Assembly (NCBI RefSeq): GCF_028473665.1
Contig: NZ_CP098774.1
Coordinates: 4,707,501 to 4,771,500 of the forward strand
Direction of reading: 5' to 3'
From: Sphingomonas sp. QA11
Lineage (GTDB): Bacteria > Pseudomonadota > Alphaproteobacteria > Sphingomonadales > Sphingomonadaceae
Length of the DNA stretch: 64,000 nucleotides
Both the position numbers and the translations under genes were made by a program. Below the pieces are notes generated by a model that made no database searches, had not been told where the DNA came from, and was given only the letters and a program-made list of their open reading frames with translations. Of the stretch, positions 42,221-50,069 are shown piece by piece (within the stretch, counting starts at the first letter, position 1; every line of letters starts with the position of its first letter).

Positions 42221-42610
42221 ATGAGATATATTGCAGCATTGACAACGTTCGTCATGATGGCGGGAGCAGCCGCCACGATCTCGGCCGCACCGCCGGGGAA
42301 CGCCGCGAATGGCGCCGTGATCTTCAAGAAGTGCGTCTCGTGCCACAGCGTTGACCCGTCCGGGAAGAATGGCCTCGGCCCCAATCTGCGCGGCGTGGCC
42401 GGGCGCAAGGCCGGCACGGTTGCCGCCTTCACCTATTCGCCTGCGTTGAAGGCGTCAGGGCTGGTCTGGAACGACCAGACTCTCGCCCGCTTCCTCGCAG
42501 CCCCGCGCCAGACGGTCCCGGGCACCCGGATGATCTTCATCGGTCTGCCCAAGCCCGAGGATCAGGCTGATGTGATCGCCTATCTCAAGCAACACAGCGC
42601 GAAGAAATAA
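42221..42610 (+). CDS. Monohaem cytochrome c (class I)
   Basis: A 129-residue periplasmic electron carrier: signal peptide ending TISA, haem site CVSCH (38-42), NGLGPNLRGVAGRKAG, and a methionine ligand candidate M104 in PGTRMIFIG. This is the cytochrome c2/c-550 layout. It may accept electrons from the PQQ dehydrogenases of this locus. It starts 87 bp after the MFS gene. Confidence 0.93.
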   Translation: MRYIAALTTFVMMAGAAATISAAPPGNAANGAVIFKKCVSCHSVDPSGKNGLGPNLRGVAGRKAGTVAAFTYSPALKASGLVWNDQTLARFLAAPRQTVPGTRMIFIGLPKPEDQADVIAYLKQHSAKK

Positions 42611-42667
42611 TCCCTTGGGAATCAATCAGATGAATATCCTCTCACTCTCTCCTTCGGCAGGCATATC

Positions 42668-43924
42668 ATGACTATCTTCGGCGCCATGCGCCTTCCCCGC
42701 TCGGTCCTGTTCGGTGTCGGCCAGCGCCGCGCCATCGGCAAGGTGACCGCCTCGCTCGGCAGGCGCGCGCTTATCTGCACCGACGCGCGCCTGGCCGCGG
42801 ACCCGGCGTTCCGGACGATGCTCGCCGATCTCGAAGAGGCCGGGGTCGAGACTCATGTCTATGACCAGACCCAGCCCGACCTGCCCGTCGAATCGATCCT
42901 TGAATGCGTCGAGCAGGTTCGCGGCTTCACCGCCGATGTCGTGCTCGGCATCGGCGGCGGCAGCTGCATGGACCTGTCGAAGGTCGTCGCCGTGCTCCTC
43001 GCGCACGGCGGCGGCATCAGTGACTATTATGGCGAGTTCAAGGTTCCCGGGCCCGTCCTGCCGCTAGTCGCGGTACCGACCACCTCGGGCACTGGTTCAG
43101 AGGTTACGCCCGTCGCCGTGGTCTCCGACAACGCGCTCGGTGCCAAGGTCGGCATCGCCAGTCCCTATCTGATCCCGATGGCGGCGATCTGCGATCCGGA
43201 ACTAACTATAACCTGCCCAAAGGGCCTCACCGCCTGCTCGGGCTCGGATGCGATGACCCATGCGGTCGAGGCGTTCACCGCGCTCGCCCGCCCGATCGAT
43301 GCGATGCTGACCCAGGATCATGTCTTCGTCGGCAAGAACGGCTTGTCGGATCATTTCGCCAGGCTGGCGGTGAAGAGCGTGTGGGACAGCCTCAAGGCGG
43401 GATATGACGACGGCAGCAACATGGTCGCGCGCGAGCAACTCATGCTCGGCTCGCTGGCCGCCGGCTGCGCGTTCGGCGTGGCGGGCACGGCGGCGGCGCA
43501 CGCGCTGCAATATCCGGTCGGCAATTTGACTCACACGGCGCATGGCGACGGGGTCGCGGCGCTGCTGCCCTATGTCATGCAGTTCAACCGCCCGGCGGCG
43601 GTCCCGGCCTTTGCGGCGCTTGCCCGCGTCGTCGGCCTCGGGTCACCGGACGACAATGAGGACGTGCTGTCGCAGCTCTTCATCGACGGCATTGCCGACT
43701 TGTTCGCGTCGGTCGGTATTCCCACCTCGCTCAGGCAGCTCGGCCTGGCCGAAGACATGCAGGACTATGTCGCGGAGAACGGCCTGAAGGCGCAGCGCCT
43801 GATCAAGAACAACCCTCGCCCCCTCGATCTCGACGCGATGCGCAGCATCACCGCCGCCGCCTATGCGGGCGACCGTTCGTTGCTGCTCGATCGCGTGAAT
43901 CTGAATTTCCAGAAGGCAGAATGA
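42668..43924 (+). CDS. Iron-containing alcohol dehydrogenase
   Basis: A 418-residue group III alcohol dehydrogenase. NAD-binding GIGGGSCMDLSKVVAVLL (near residue 97), VPTTSGTGSEVTPVAVV and the metal-ligand region DAMTHAVEAF with GNLTHTAHGDGVAALLPYV. Members include 4-hydroxybutyrate, 1,3-propanediol and lactaldehyde dehydrogenases. The overlap (ATGA) with a succinate-semialdehyde-type dehydrogenase makes a 4-hydroxyacid or diol substrate reasonable but unproven. Confidence 0.9.
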   Translation: MTIFGAMRLPRSVLFGVGQRRAIGKVTASLGRRALICTDARLAADPAFRTMLADLEEAGVETHVYDQTQPDLPVESILECVEQVRGFTADVVLGIGGGSCMDLSKVVAVLLAHGGGISDYYGEFKVPGPVLPLVAVPTTSGTGSEVTPVAVVSDNALGAKVGIASPYLIPMAAICDPELTITCPKGLTACSGSDAMTHAVEAFTALARPIDAMLTQDHVFVGKNGLSDHFARLAVKSVWDSLKAGYDDGSNMVAREQLMLGSLAAGCAFGVAGTAAAHALQYPVGNLTHTAHGDGVAALLPYVMQFNRPAAVPAFAALARVVGLGSPDDNEDVLSQLFIDGIADLFASVGIPTSLRQLGLAEDMQDYVAENGLKAQRLIKNNPRPLDLDAMRSITAAAYAGDRSLLLDRVNLNFQKAE

Positions 43925-45411
43925 TGGAATCCCTGAACAGTTACGCCGCCCCCGCCGCCGGGGATCATGAAGCACCTTTCGATGTCCCGACCGATCTGCT
44001 GATCGGCAATGCCTGGGTCGAGGGTCATGCCCGTGGCCGTATCGAGGTGGTCAATCCCTCGACCGGCGACGTGCTGACCGCAATCGCCGACGGCACGGTC
44101 GAGGACGGCATTGCCTGTGTCGACGCCGCCGAGGCCGCCGCCGCTGCCTGGGCCGCTACCGCGCCCCGTGCCCGCGCGACGATTCTGATGGCGTGCTGGG
44201 AAAGGATGATGGCGAACGCCGAATGGCTCGCCCAGCTGATCAGCCTGGAAAATGGCAAGTCGCTGCCCGACGCGCGCGGCGAGGTCGGCTATGCCGCCGA
44301 ATTCTTCCGCTGGTATGCGGAGGAAGCGGTGCGCATCAACGGCGAGCTGTCCCTCTCGCCGGCCGGGAACAACCGCATACTGGTCCAGTATCAGCCGATC
44401 GGCATCTCGCTGCTGATCACGCCGTGGAACTTCCCGGCGGCGATGGCGACGCGCAAGATCGCCCCGGCGCTCGCGGCTGGCTGCACCGTCATCCTGAAGC
44501 CTGCGGCGGAAACCCCGCTGACTGCACTCGCGGTGGCGCAGATCATGCTTGACGCCGGCGTGCCGGCCGGCGTCGTCAATGTGATCAATACCAGCGATGC
44601 GCCGGGCGTGTGCCGTGCGATGCTGCACGATCCGCGGGTGCGGAAGCTCAGCTTCACCGGCTCGACCGAGGTCGGCCGGATCCTGTTGCGCGAATGCGCC
44701 GACCAGGTGCTCAGCGCGTCGATGGAACTAGGCGGCAACGCGCCGTTCCTGGTGCTCGACGATGCCGATCTTGATGCTGCGATCGAGGGCGCGATGGTCG
44801 CCAAGATGCGCAATGCGGGCGAGGCCTGCACGGCAGCGAACCGTTTCTATGTCCAGCGCGGCATCTACGAGGCGTTCACGCAGAAGCTGGTCGAGCGGAT
44901 GGGCGCGCTGAAGGTGGGGCCCGGTTACGACGCGGCCACTGAATGCGGCGCGATGATCAACCAGGAGGCGATCGACAAGATCGAGATGCTGGTCGAGGAC
45001 GCCGAGGCGAAGGGCGCGCGTGTCCTGCTCGGCGGCAAGACCCCGCAGGGCGACGGTTTCTTTTATCCGCCGACGGTCATCGCCGACATCCATCCGGACT
45101 CGCAGATCCTGACGACCGAGGTGTTCGGCCCCGTCGCCCCGATCACGGCGTTCGACGATGTCGAGGACGCCATCCGCCTCGCCAATGCGACCGAGTTCGG
45201 CCTGGCCGCCTATGTCTTCACGGGCGATCTGAAGAAGGGCCTCGCCATCTCGGAACGGATCGAGGCGGGCATGGTCGCGCTCAACCGCGGCCTGGTGTCG
45301 GATGCGGCGGCGCCGTTCGGCGGGGTCAAGCAGAGCGGCCTCGGCCGTGAAGGCTCGCACCACGGCCTGCACGAATATACCGAGGCGAAATATATCGCCG
45401 TCAGCTGGTAA
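43921..45411 (+). CDS. NAD(P)-dependent aldehyde dehydrogenase, succinate-semialdehyde type
   Basis: A 496-residue aldehyde dehydrogenase. The general base is E269 (MELGGNAP) and the catalytic cysteine C303 (NAGEACTAANRFYV), with TPWNFPAAMATRKIAPALAAG and FTGSTEVGRILL. The Cys context and C-terminal NRGLVSDAAAPFGGVKQSGLGREG resemble GabD-like enzymes. It would oxidise the aldehyde made by the overlapping iron alcohol dehydrogenase. It is followed by a terminator hairpin. Confidence 0.9.
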   Translation: MMESLNSYAAPAAGDHEAPFDVPTDLLIGNAWVEGHARGRIEVVNPSTGDVLTAIADGTVEDGIACVDAAEAAAAAWAATAPRARATILMACWERMMANAEWLAQLISLENGKSLPDARGEVGYAAEFFRWYAEEAVRINGELSLSPAGNNRILVQYQPIGISLLITPWNFPAAMATRKIAPALAAGCTVILKPAAETPLTALAVAQIMLDAGVPAGVVNVINTSDAPGVCRAMLHDPRVRKLSFTGSTEVGRILLRECADQVLSASMELGGNAPFLVLDDADLDAAIEGAMVAKMRNAGEACTAANRFYVQRGIYEAFTQKLVERMGALKVGPGYDAATECGAMINQEAIDKIEMLVEDAEAKGARVLLGGKTPQGDGFFYPPTVIADIHPDSQILTTEVFGPVAPITAFDDVEDAIRLANATEFGLAAYVFTGDLKKGLAISERIEAGMVALNRGLVSDAAAPFGGVKQSGLGREGSHHGLHEYTEAKYIAVSW

Positions 45412-45428
45412 GGCTGGCGATCGTAGGA

Positions 45429-45454
45429 CGGCCGCTCCTGAAAAGGGGCGGCCG
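45429..45454 (+). terminator. Terminator hairpin after the aldehyde dehydrogenase
   Basis: An 11-bp stem (one G-T pair) around a GAAA loop: CGGCCGCTCCT at 45429-45439 pairs with 45444-45454. CTCTTGG follows. It begins 17 bp after the stop. Confidence 0.6.
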
Positions 45455-45487
45455 CTCTTGGTGGGGCGGGTGTTCGAACCAGCCGCC

Positions 45488-45575
45488 ATGCCGGACTTGT
45501 TCCGGCATCCATTGCTCCGCGGGCGCCGCGGCCGTTGTGTTTGCTGGCCGATGGACCCCGGAACAAGTCCGGGGT
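45488..45575. repeat. Paired palindromic intergenic repeat
   Basis: Two 8+5+8 hairpins: ATGCCGGA-CTTGT-TCCGGCAT (45488-45508) and ACCCCGGA-ACAAG-TCCGGGGT (45555-45575). Their cores are reverse complements of each other, so the whole forms a larger inverted repeat. It lies between convergent operons. It resembles the dispersed palindromic units of alphaproteobacteria. Confidence 0.7.
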
Positions 45576-45622
45576 GACGATAGTGATCGGGTATAGGGGC
45601 GCGGTCTATGCAACCGTAGCGG

Positions 45623-46402
45623 TCAATCCCCCGTCCAGATCGGGGTCTTCTTCGTCTTCGCGAGGAAATCGTGCACGCCGCGACGGAAGTCGTTGCTGCC
45701 ATATACGTCGGAGATGAGCTGCTGGATGTCGGGCAGCCCGTCGAAGGTCAGCCGACGGATCGTTTCCTTGGTCGTGCGCGTGGTGAGCGGCGCATTCTCC
45801 GCCGCGCGTCGCACCAGCGTCTCGACCACGGCATCAAGGTCCTCGGGTTCGGCGATCTTGTAGAGGAAGCCGTTGTCGAGCAGTTCCTGCGCGGTAATCA
45901 TCTCGCCAAGCAGCACCATGCGCTTGGCGACCTGCGCGCCCACCGCGCCGCCGACGCGCGCCACGCTGCTGGCGGACAGGCAATTGCCGATGGTGCGGCC
46001 GATCGGCGATCCGAACTTCGCATTGGGTGTCGCCACCCGGAAATCGCAGGCGGAGGAGATGTTGATCCCGCCGCCGACCGCCCAGCCTTCGACGATCGCA
46101 ATGGTGGTGGCCGGTATCCTGTCGATCGATCCCATGAACAGGTCGATCTCGTTCTCGTAGTCGAGCCCGTCCTGCCCGCCCGAGAAATCGGCGAAACCCG
46201 AGATGTCGGTGCCCGAGATGAAGGCCCTGCCGCCGGTGCCGCGGAAGGTGACGACGCGCACTGTCGGATCATTGGCCAGCGTCACGCAGATGTCGTGCAG
46301 ATCGACCCACATCCGGTGAGTCAGCGCATTGTGTGCCGGGACATTGTCGAACCGGACGCGCGCGATCGCGCCGTCGCGCTCCAGGATGGTCTGGCCGCTC
46401 AT
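45623..46402 (-). CDS. Enoyl-CoA hydratase/isomerase-family protein
   Basis: A 259-residue crotonase-fold protein. The ATG at 46402 overlaps the CoA-transferase stop (ATGA). Oxyanion-hole segments are GGRAFISGTDISGFADF and IVEGWAVGGGINISSACDFR, followed by FGSPIGRTIGNCLS. The catalytic glutamates of true hydratases are not both obvious, so isomerase, racemase or hydrolase activity is possible. Pairing with a family III CoA-transferase recalls carnitine-type CoA pathways. Confidence 0.87.
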   Translation of the reverse strand: MSGQTILERDGAIARVRFDNVPAHNALTHRMWVDLHDICVTLANDPTVRVVTFRGTGGRAFISGTDISGFADFSGGQDGLDYENEIDLFMGSIDRIPATTIAIVEGWAVGGGINISSACDFRVATPNAKFGSPIGRTIGNCLSASSVARVGGAVGAQVAKRMVLLGEMITAQELLDNGFLYKIAEPEDLDAVVETLVRRAAENAPLTTRTTKETIRRLTFDGLPDIQQLISDVYGSNDFRRGVHDFLAKTKKTPIWTGD

Positions 46403-47589
46403 TTGGCAGCCTCCGTCGGAGCCTCGGGCAACAGGCCGCGCTCGCGCAGCTCGCGGCGGATCTCGTCGGCATGTTCGTTGATCAGCGGCGGGGGCAGGCG
46501 CACTTCCTGCGGGGTGCCCATCATCTTGACCGGGAAGCCGAGCGACTTGAACGTCCCCTCGACCGGGTGGGCCACCTCCATCACCATGTTGCGGGCGATC
46601 GCCTGCTCGCTCGCCATCGCCTGTTCGTAGTCGAGAATGGGGGCGGCGGGCACGCCGGCGCCGAGCAGCGCGTCGATCCATTCCTGGCTGGTGCGCGTCA
46701 GGAAGGTCGGGGCGAGCTCGGCGATCAGCTCGATCCGGTTCGCCACGCGCGCGGCATTGGTCGAATAATCGGGCACGTCCTGCAGTTCCTCGCGACCGAG
46801 GATCTTGAGGAAGGTCAGCCACAGGCCCTGGTTGGCCGCGCCGATGACGAACCAGCCGTCCTTGGCCAGTACTGCCTGATAGGGGCCGGACATTCGATTG
46901 GCCGAGCCGATCGGGGTCGGCGACTTGCCGGTGCCCCACAATTCGGTCGTCTCCCAGATCGACAGGCCCATCGCCGCCTCGAGCAGCGAGGCGTCGATAT
47001 ACTGGCCGACGCCCGATGTCGCGCGACCGATCACCGCGCTCAGGATCGCATAGACGGAGAACAGCCCGGCGCCGAGATCCGCGACGGCGATCGAATTCTT
47101 GGCGGGCTCCATGCCGGGGAAGCCGTTCGAGCTGAGCACGCCCGACATCGCCTGCGCGATCAGGTCGAATCCGGGGCGCTGCGCCCAGGGACCGGTCTGG
47201 CCGAAGCCGGAGATGCTGGCATAGATCAGCCGCGGATTGATCGCGCTGAGCGTTTCATAGCCCATGCCGAGCCGGGCCGCGACGCCGGGCCGGGCGTTCT
47301 CGACCACCACGTCGGCGGTCTTGACCAGGGCATAGAGCACCTCGCGATCGGCCTCGTTCTTCAGGTCGAGCGTGATGCTGCGCTTGTTGCGGTTGAGCGC
47401 GAGGAAGCCGGGGCTGTCCTCGCCCTTCAGGCGGAAGCCCATCGAATGCCGCGTCGAATCGCCCGTCTTCGGCGGCTCGATCTTGATAACGTCGGCGCCC
47501 ATGTCGCCCAGGAGCATGCAGCAGAACGGGCCTGCCATGACCTGGGTGATATCGAGAACCCGGATGCCGGAAAGCGGCAGCGTCGTCAT
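46399..47589 (-). CDS. Family III CoA-transferase (CaiB/BaiF type)
   Basis: A 396-residue enzyme that moves CoA between carboxylic acids. Start VLDITQVMAGPFCCMLLGDM, ADVIKIEPPKTGD, LNRNKRSITLDLKNEADREV, and the catalytic aspartate D142 in GFDLIAQAMSG. It would activate an acid of the pathway using a CoA donor. It lies downstream of an MFS gene and overlaps the enoyl-CoA hydratase gene. Confidence 0.93.
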   Translation of the reverse strand: MTTLPLSGIRVLDITQVMAGPFCCMLLGDMGADVIKIEPPKTGDSTRHSMGFRLKGEDSPGFLALNRNKRSITLDLKNEADREVLYALVKTADVVVENARPGVAARLGMGYETLSAINPRLIYASISGFGQTGPWAQRPGFDLIAQAMSGVLSSNGFPGMEPAKNSIAVADLGAGLFSVYAILSAVIGRATSGVGQYIDASLLEAAMGLSIWETTELWGTGKSPTPIGSANRMSGPYQAVLAKDGWFVIGAANQGLWLTFLKILGREELQDVPDYSTNAARVANRIELIAELAPTFLTRTSQEWIDALLGAGVPAAPILDYEQAMASEQAIARNMVMEVAHPVEGTFKSLGFPVKMMGTPQEVRLPPPLINEHADEIRRELRERGLLPEAPTEAAK

Positions 47590-47658
47590 TCAATGTCTTC
47601 CTTCATACGCGCCGCCCGCCGACGGCATTTTCAGTCAAGTGATTGCCCGTCGGCGATA

Positions 47659-48972
47659 TCAGGCGGCGACCGCGAGATGGGGCGAGGCCGGCCGCTCGGC
47701 GACGATCAGCCGGTCCGGCTTCACGAAACACCAGGCAACGGCCCCGATGATCGCCAGGGCGGCTGCGGTGCCGAAGGCTGCGATCCAGCCATATTCCTGG
47801 GCGATCCAGGGTGTCAGCGACGCGGTGATCGCGCCGCCGATCTGGCACCCCATGTTCATGAAGCCCGATACGACGCCGGTGTGCGGCCCGGCGATATCGG
47901 CGGTGACCGACCAGAACGAGCTTTGCGAGAGGTACAGCGCGCCCGCGCCGCCGGCCAGGATCACCACGGCCAGCCCGGTGCCGGTCACCTGGGATCCCGC
48001 CGCGAGGAACCCTGCGGTCAGGATGAACGCGACCACTGCCAGGCCGCTGCGGCCCCAGAACAGGCCGTATTTCTTCGCGATCCGGTCATTGGCGACGCCG
48101 CCGCCCAGGCAGCAGATGGTCATCGCGATGAACGGCATCATTGAATAAAGCGCGCTCGCCTTCAGGTCGACATGGCGCGCCTCCGCGAGATAGATGAAGA
48201 ACCAGCTGAAGAAGAGCCAGGCGACATAGCCGAAGCAGAAATAGCTGACGAACAGGCCCCAGACGTTCCGGTCGGTGAGGATCGTGGCCCATGGCGTGGC
48301 CGGCGCGGCGCCGGTCGAGGGCACGGGCAGGCCGGCCCGGATATGGGCGAGCTCGGCTTCGGACACGCCGGGATGCTCTTCCGGCCGGTCGCGCGCGAGC
48401 AGGTACCAGACGGCACCGACGATGATCCCGATCAGCGCACAGGCATAGAAGGACAGGCGCCATCCGCCAAAAGCGATGATCGCGGTGATCAGCGGTGGCG
48501 TCAGGCCGGCGCCCGCGCCCACGCCCGCGAAGATCCAGCCATTGGCCTTGCCCCGCTCCTGGATCGGAATCCAGCGCGAGAGGAACTGGTTGCCGGCCGG
48601 ATAGATCACCGCTTCACCGGCGCCGAGCAGGAAACGGACGACGATGAGCTGAAGCACGGTGCTGCCGAGGGCCGGGGAAACGAGCGCGGTCGCCGCCGAG
48701 AGGATGCCCCACCAGATCACGCCATAGGTGAGGACCTTGCGCGGCCCGATCCTGACCGCGAGCCAGCCCGCGGGAACCTGGAACGCGGCATAACCGATCA
48801 GGAACGCGCTGAAGACCCAGCCGAGGTGAATCTGGTCGATGCCATATTCCTGACGCATCTGCACGCCCGCGACCGAGATGTTGGTCCGGTCGAGGAACGC
48901 GACCGCGCTCAACAGAAAAAGCAGGAAAATCAATAAGATCCGCACTCGCGAGCGCCTCGCTATCGTCATCAC
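47659..48972 (-). CDS. MFS transporter (ACS family)
   Basis: A 437-residue inner-membrane transporter. FLLSAVAFLDRTNISVAGVQ begins the first helix, followed by FSAFLIGYAAFQVPAGWLAVRIGPRK and GAGEAVIYPAGNQFLSRWIP. A GTG at 48972 and ATG at 48969 are alternative starts with the same GAGGGG ribosome site. It is the second acid-type transporter of the locus and the first gene of the minus-strand unit. A candidate GntR site lies 51 bp upstream. Confidence 0.9.
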   Translation of the reverse strand: MMTIARRSRVRILLIFLLFLLSAVAFLDRTNISVAGVQMRQEYGIDQIHLGWVFSAFLIGYAAFQVPAGWLAVRIGPRKVLTYGVIWWGILSAATALVSPALGSTVLQLIVVRFLLGAGEAVIYPAGNQFLSRWIPIQERGKANGWIFAGVGAGAGLTPPLITAIIAFGGWRLSFYACALIGIIVGAVWYLLARDRPEEHPGVSEAELAHIRAGLPVPSTGAAPATPWATILTDRNVWGLFVSYFCFGYVAWLFFSWFFIYLAEARHVDLKASALYSMMPFIAMTICCLGGGVANDRIAKKYGLFWGRSGLAVVAFILTAGFLAAGSQVTGTGLAVVILAGGAGALYLSQSSFWSVTADIAGPHTGVVSGFMNMGCQIGGAITASLTPWIAQEYGWIAAFGTAAALAIIGAVAWCFVKPDRLIVAERPASPHLAVAA

Positions 48973-49022
48973 GGTCTATCCCCTCGCTACACCCCGCCCT
49001 GCGCCCAATAGCCACAGGATCA

Positions 49023-49036
49023 TATTGTATATGATA
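49023..49036. promoter_or_regulatory. Candidate GntR operator in the MFS/cupin divergent gap
   Basis: TATTGTATATGATA matches TATCCTATAGGATA at 11 of 14 positions. The overlapping ATCATA-TTGTA-TATGAT (49019-49035) is a perfect inverted repeat. It is 51 bp from the MFS start and 89 bp from the cupin start, so it could serve both. Confidence 0.45.
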
Positions 49037-49124
49037 TTGCACCCTGCTAGCATCCGTCGAAACAAAGAACAACGTCTGTGCCGGACCGGTAGCGAACGGC
49101 CGTGACGTCGAGGGGAGATCCGGG

Positions 49125-50069
49125 TTGAGGAAGCATCTGTTGGCGTGCGCGGTCATCGGGCCGATATTCGTTTCGGCCGCCGCGCATGGACAGTCCGCTG
49201 GTCCGGTTCAGCCCGCCGCCCGGCCGGCGAAGACGCTGACGCAACGCATCGGCCATACCGACCCGACCAGATACCGCCGCAGCGAGGGCGTTCATGCCGG
49301 CGCCGGATCCATGGAATTCGCCCCGATCTTCGGCACCGATGCGCTTAGTACCAACCTGATCTTCGTGCACCGCGGCGTGATCGCGCCCAGAAGCGGCATC
49401 GGCGAACATTTCCACAACAATTGCGAAGAGATGTTCGTCATCCTGGACGGGGAGGCGCAGTTCACGATCAACGGCCATACCTCGCTCATCAAGGGCCCGG
49501 CCGCGGTGCCCGATCGGATGGGTCACGCGCACGGCATCTACAACCCCACTGACAAGCCTGTGCAGTGGGTCAATATCAATGTTGGGCTGACCAAGACCTA
49601 CGACGCGTTCAACCTGGACGACCCGCGCACCGATGTGGCGCTCGACCCGATTCCCCAATTCATCTCAGCCCGCTTCGATCCGGCGCAGCTTCGGCCGGTC
49701 GCCGGCATGGATGGCGGCGACGGCACGGTGCAATATCGCCGGGCGTTCGAGCCGAGCGTCTTCTCGACGCCCTGGTCCTATGTCGATCACCTGCGCATTC
49801 CGCCGGGTGCGTCGGTCGGCACGCGGACCATGGCGGAGATGAGCGAGGTCTATCTGGTCATCTCTGGCGATGGTGAGGTCGCCATCGGTTCGGAGACGGC
49901 GCCCATTCACATTGGGGACGTCGTCCCCGTCGATCTGGGACAATCCCGGTCGATTCGGTCAACAGGAGCAACTCCCCTGGATATGATGGTGATCGGTGTA
50001 GCGAAGGATCTGGCGTCCAAGGCGTCGTATATGGCCGCGCAGGCCGCTCGTCCGAGGGCTGCCCGTTGA
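49125..50069 (+). CDS. Exported two-cupin-domain protein
   Basis: A 314-residue protein with signal peptide (LLACAVIGPIFVSAAAHGQ) and TTG start, supported by AGGGGAG 7 bp upstream. The first cupin (residues about 80-160) has IGEHFHNNCEEMFVILDGEA and GHAHGIYNPTD, giving metal-binding histidines and a glutamate. A second cupin-like part has RIPPGASVGTRTMAEMSEVY and SGDGEVAIGSE, with fewer histidines. Function is unknown; being periplasmic, it may be a dioxygenase, isomerase or binding protein. It overlaps the PQQ dehydrogenase gene. Confidence 0.8.
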   Translation: MRKHLLACAVIGPIFVSAAAHGQSAGPVQPAARPAKTLTQRIGHTDPTRYRRSEGVHAGAGSMEFAPIFGTDALSTNLIFVHRGVIAPRSGIGEHFHNNCEEMFVILDGEAQFTINGHTSLIKGPAAVPDRMGHAHGIYNPTDKPVQWVNINVGLTKTYDAFNLDDPRTDVALDPIPQFISARFDPAQLRPVAGMDGGDGTVQYRRAFEPSVFSTPWSYVDHLRIPPGASVGTRTMAEMSEVYLVISGDGEVAIGSETAPIHIGDVVPVDLGQSRSIRSTGATPLDMMVIGVAKDLASKASYMAAQAARPRAAR

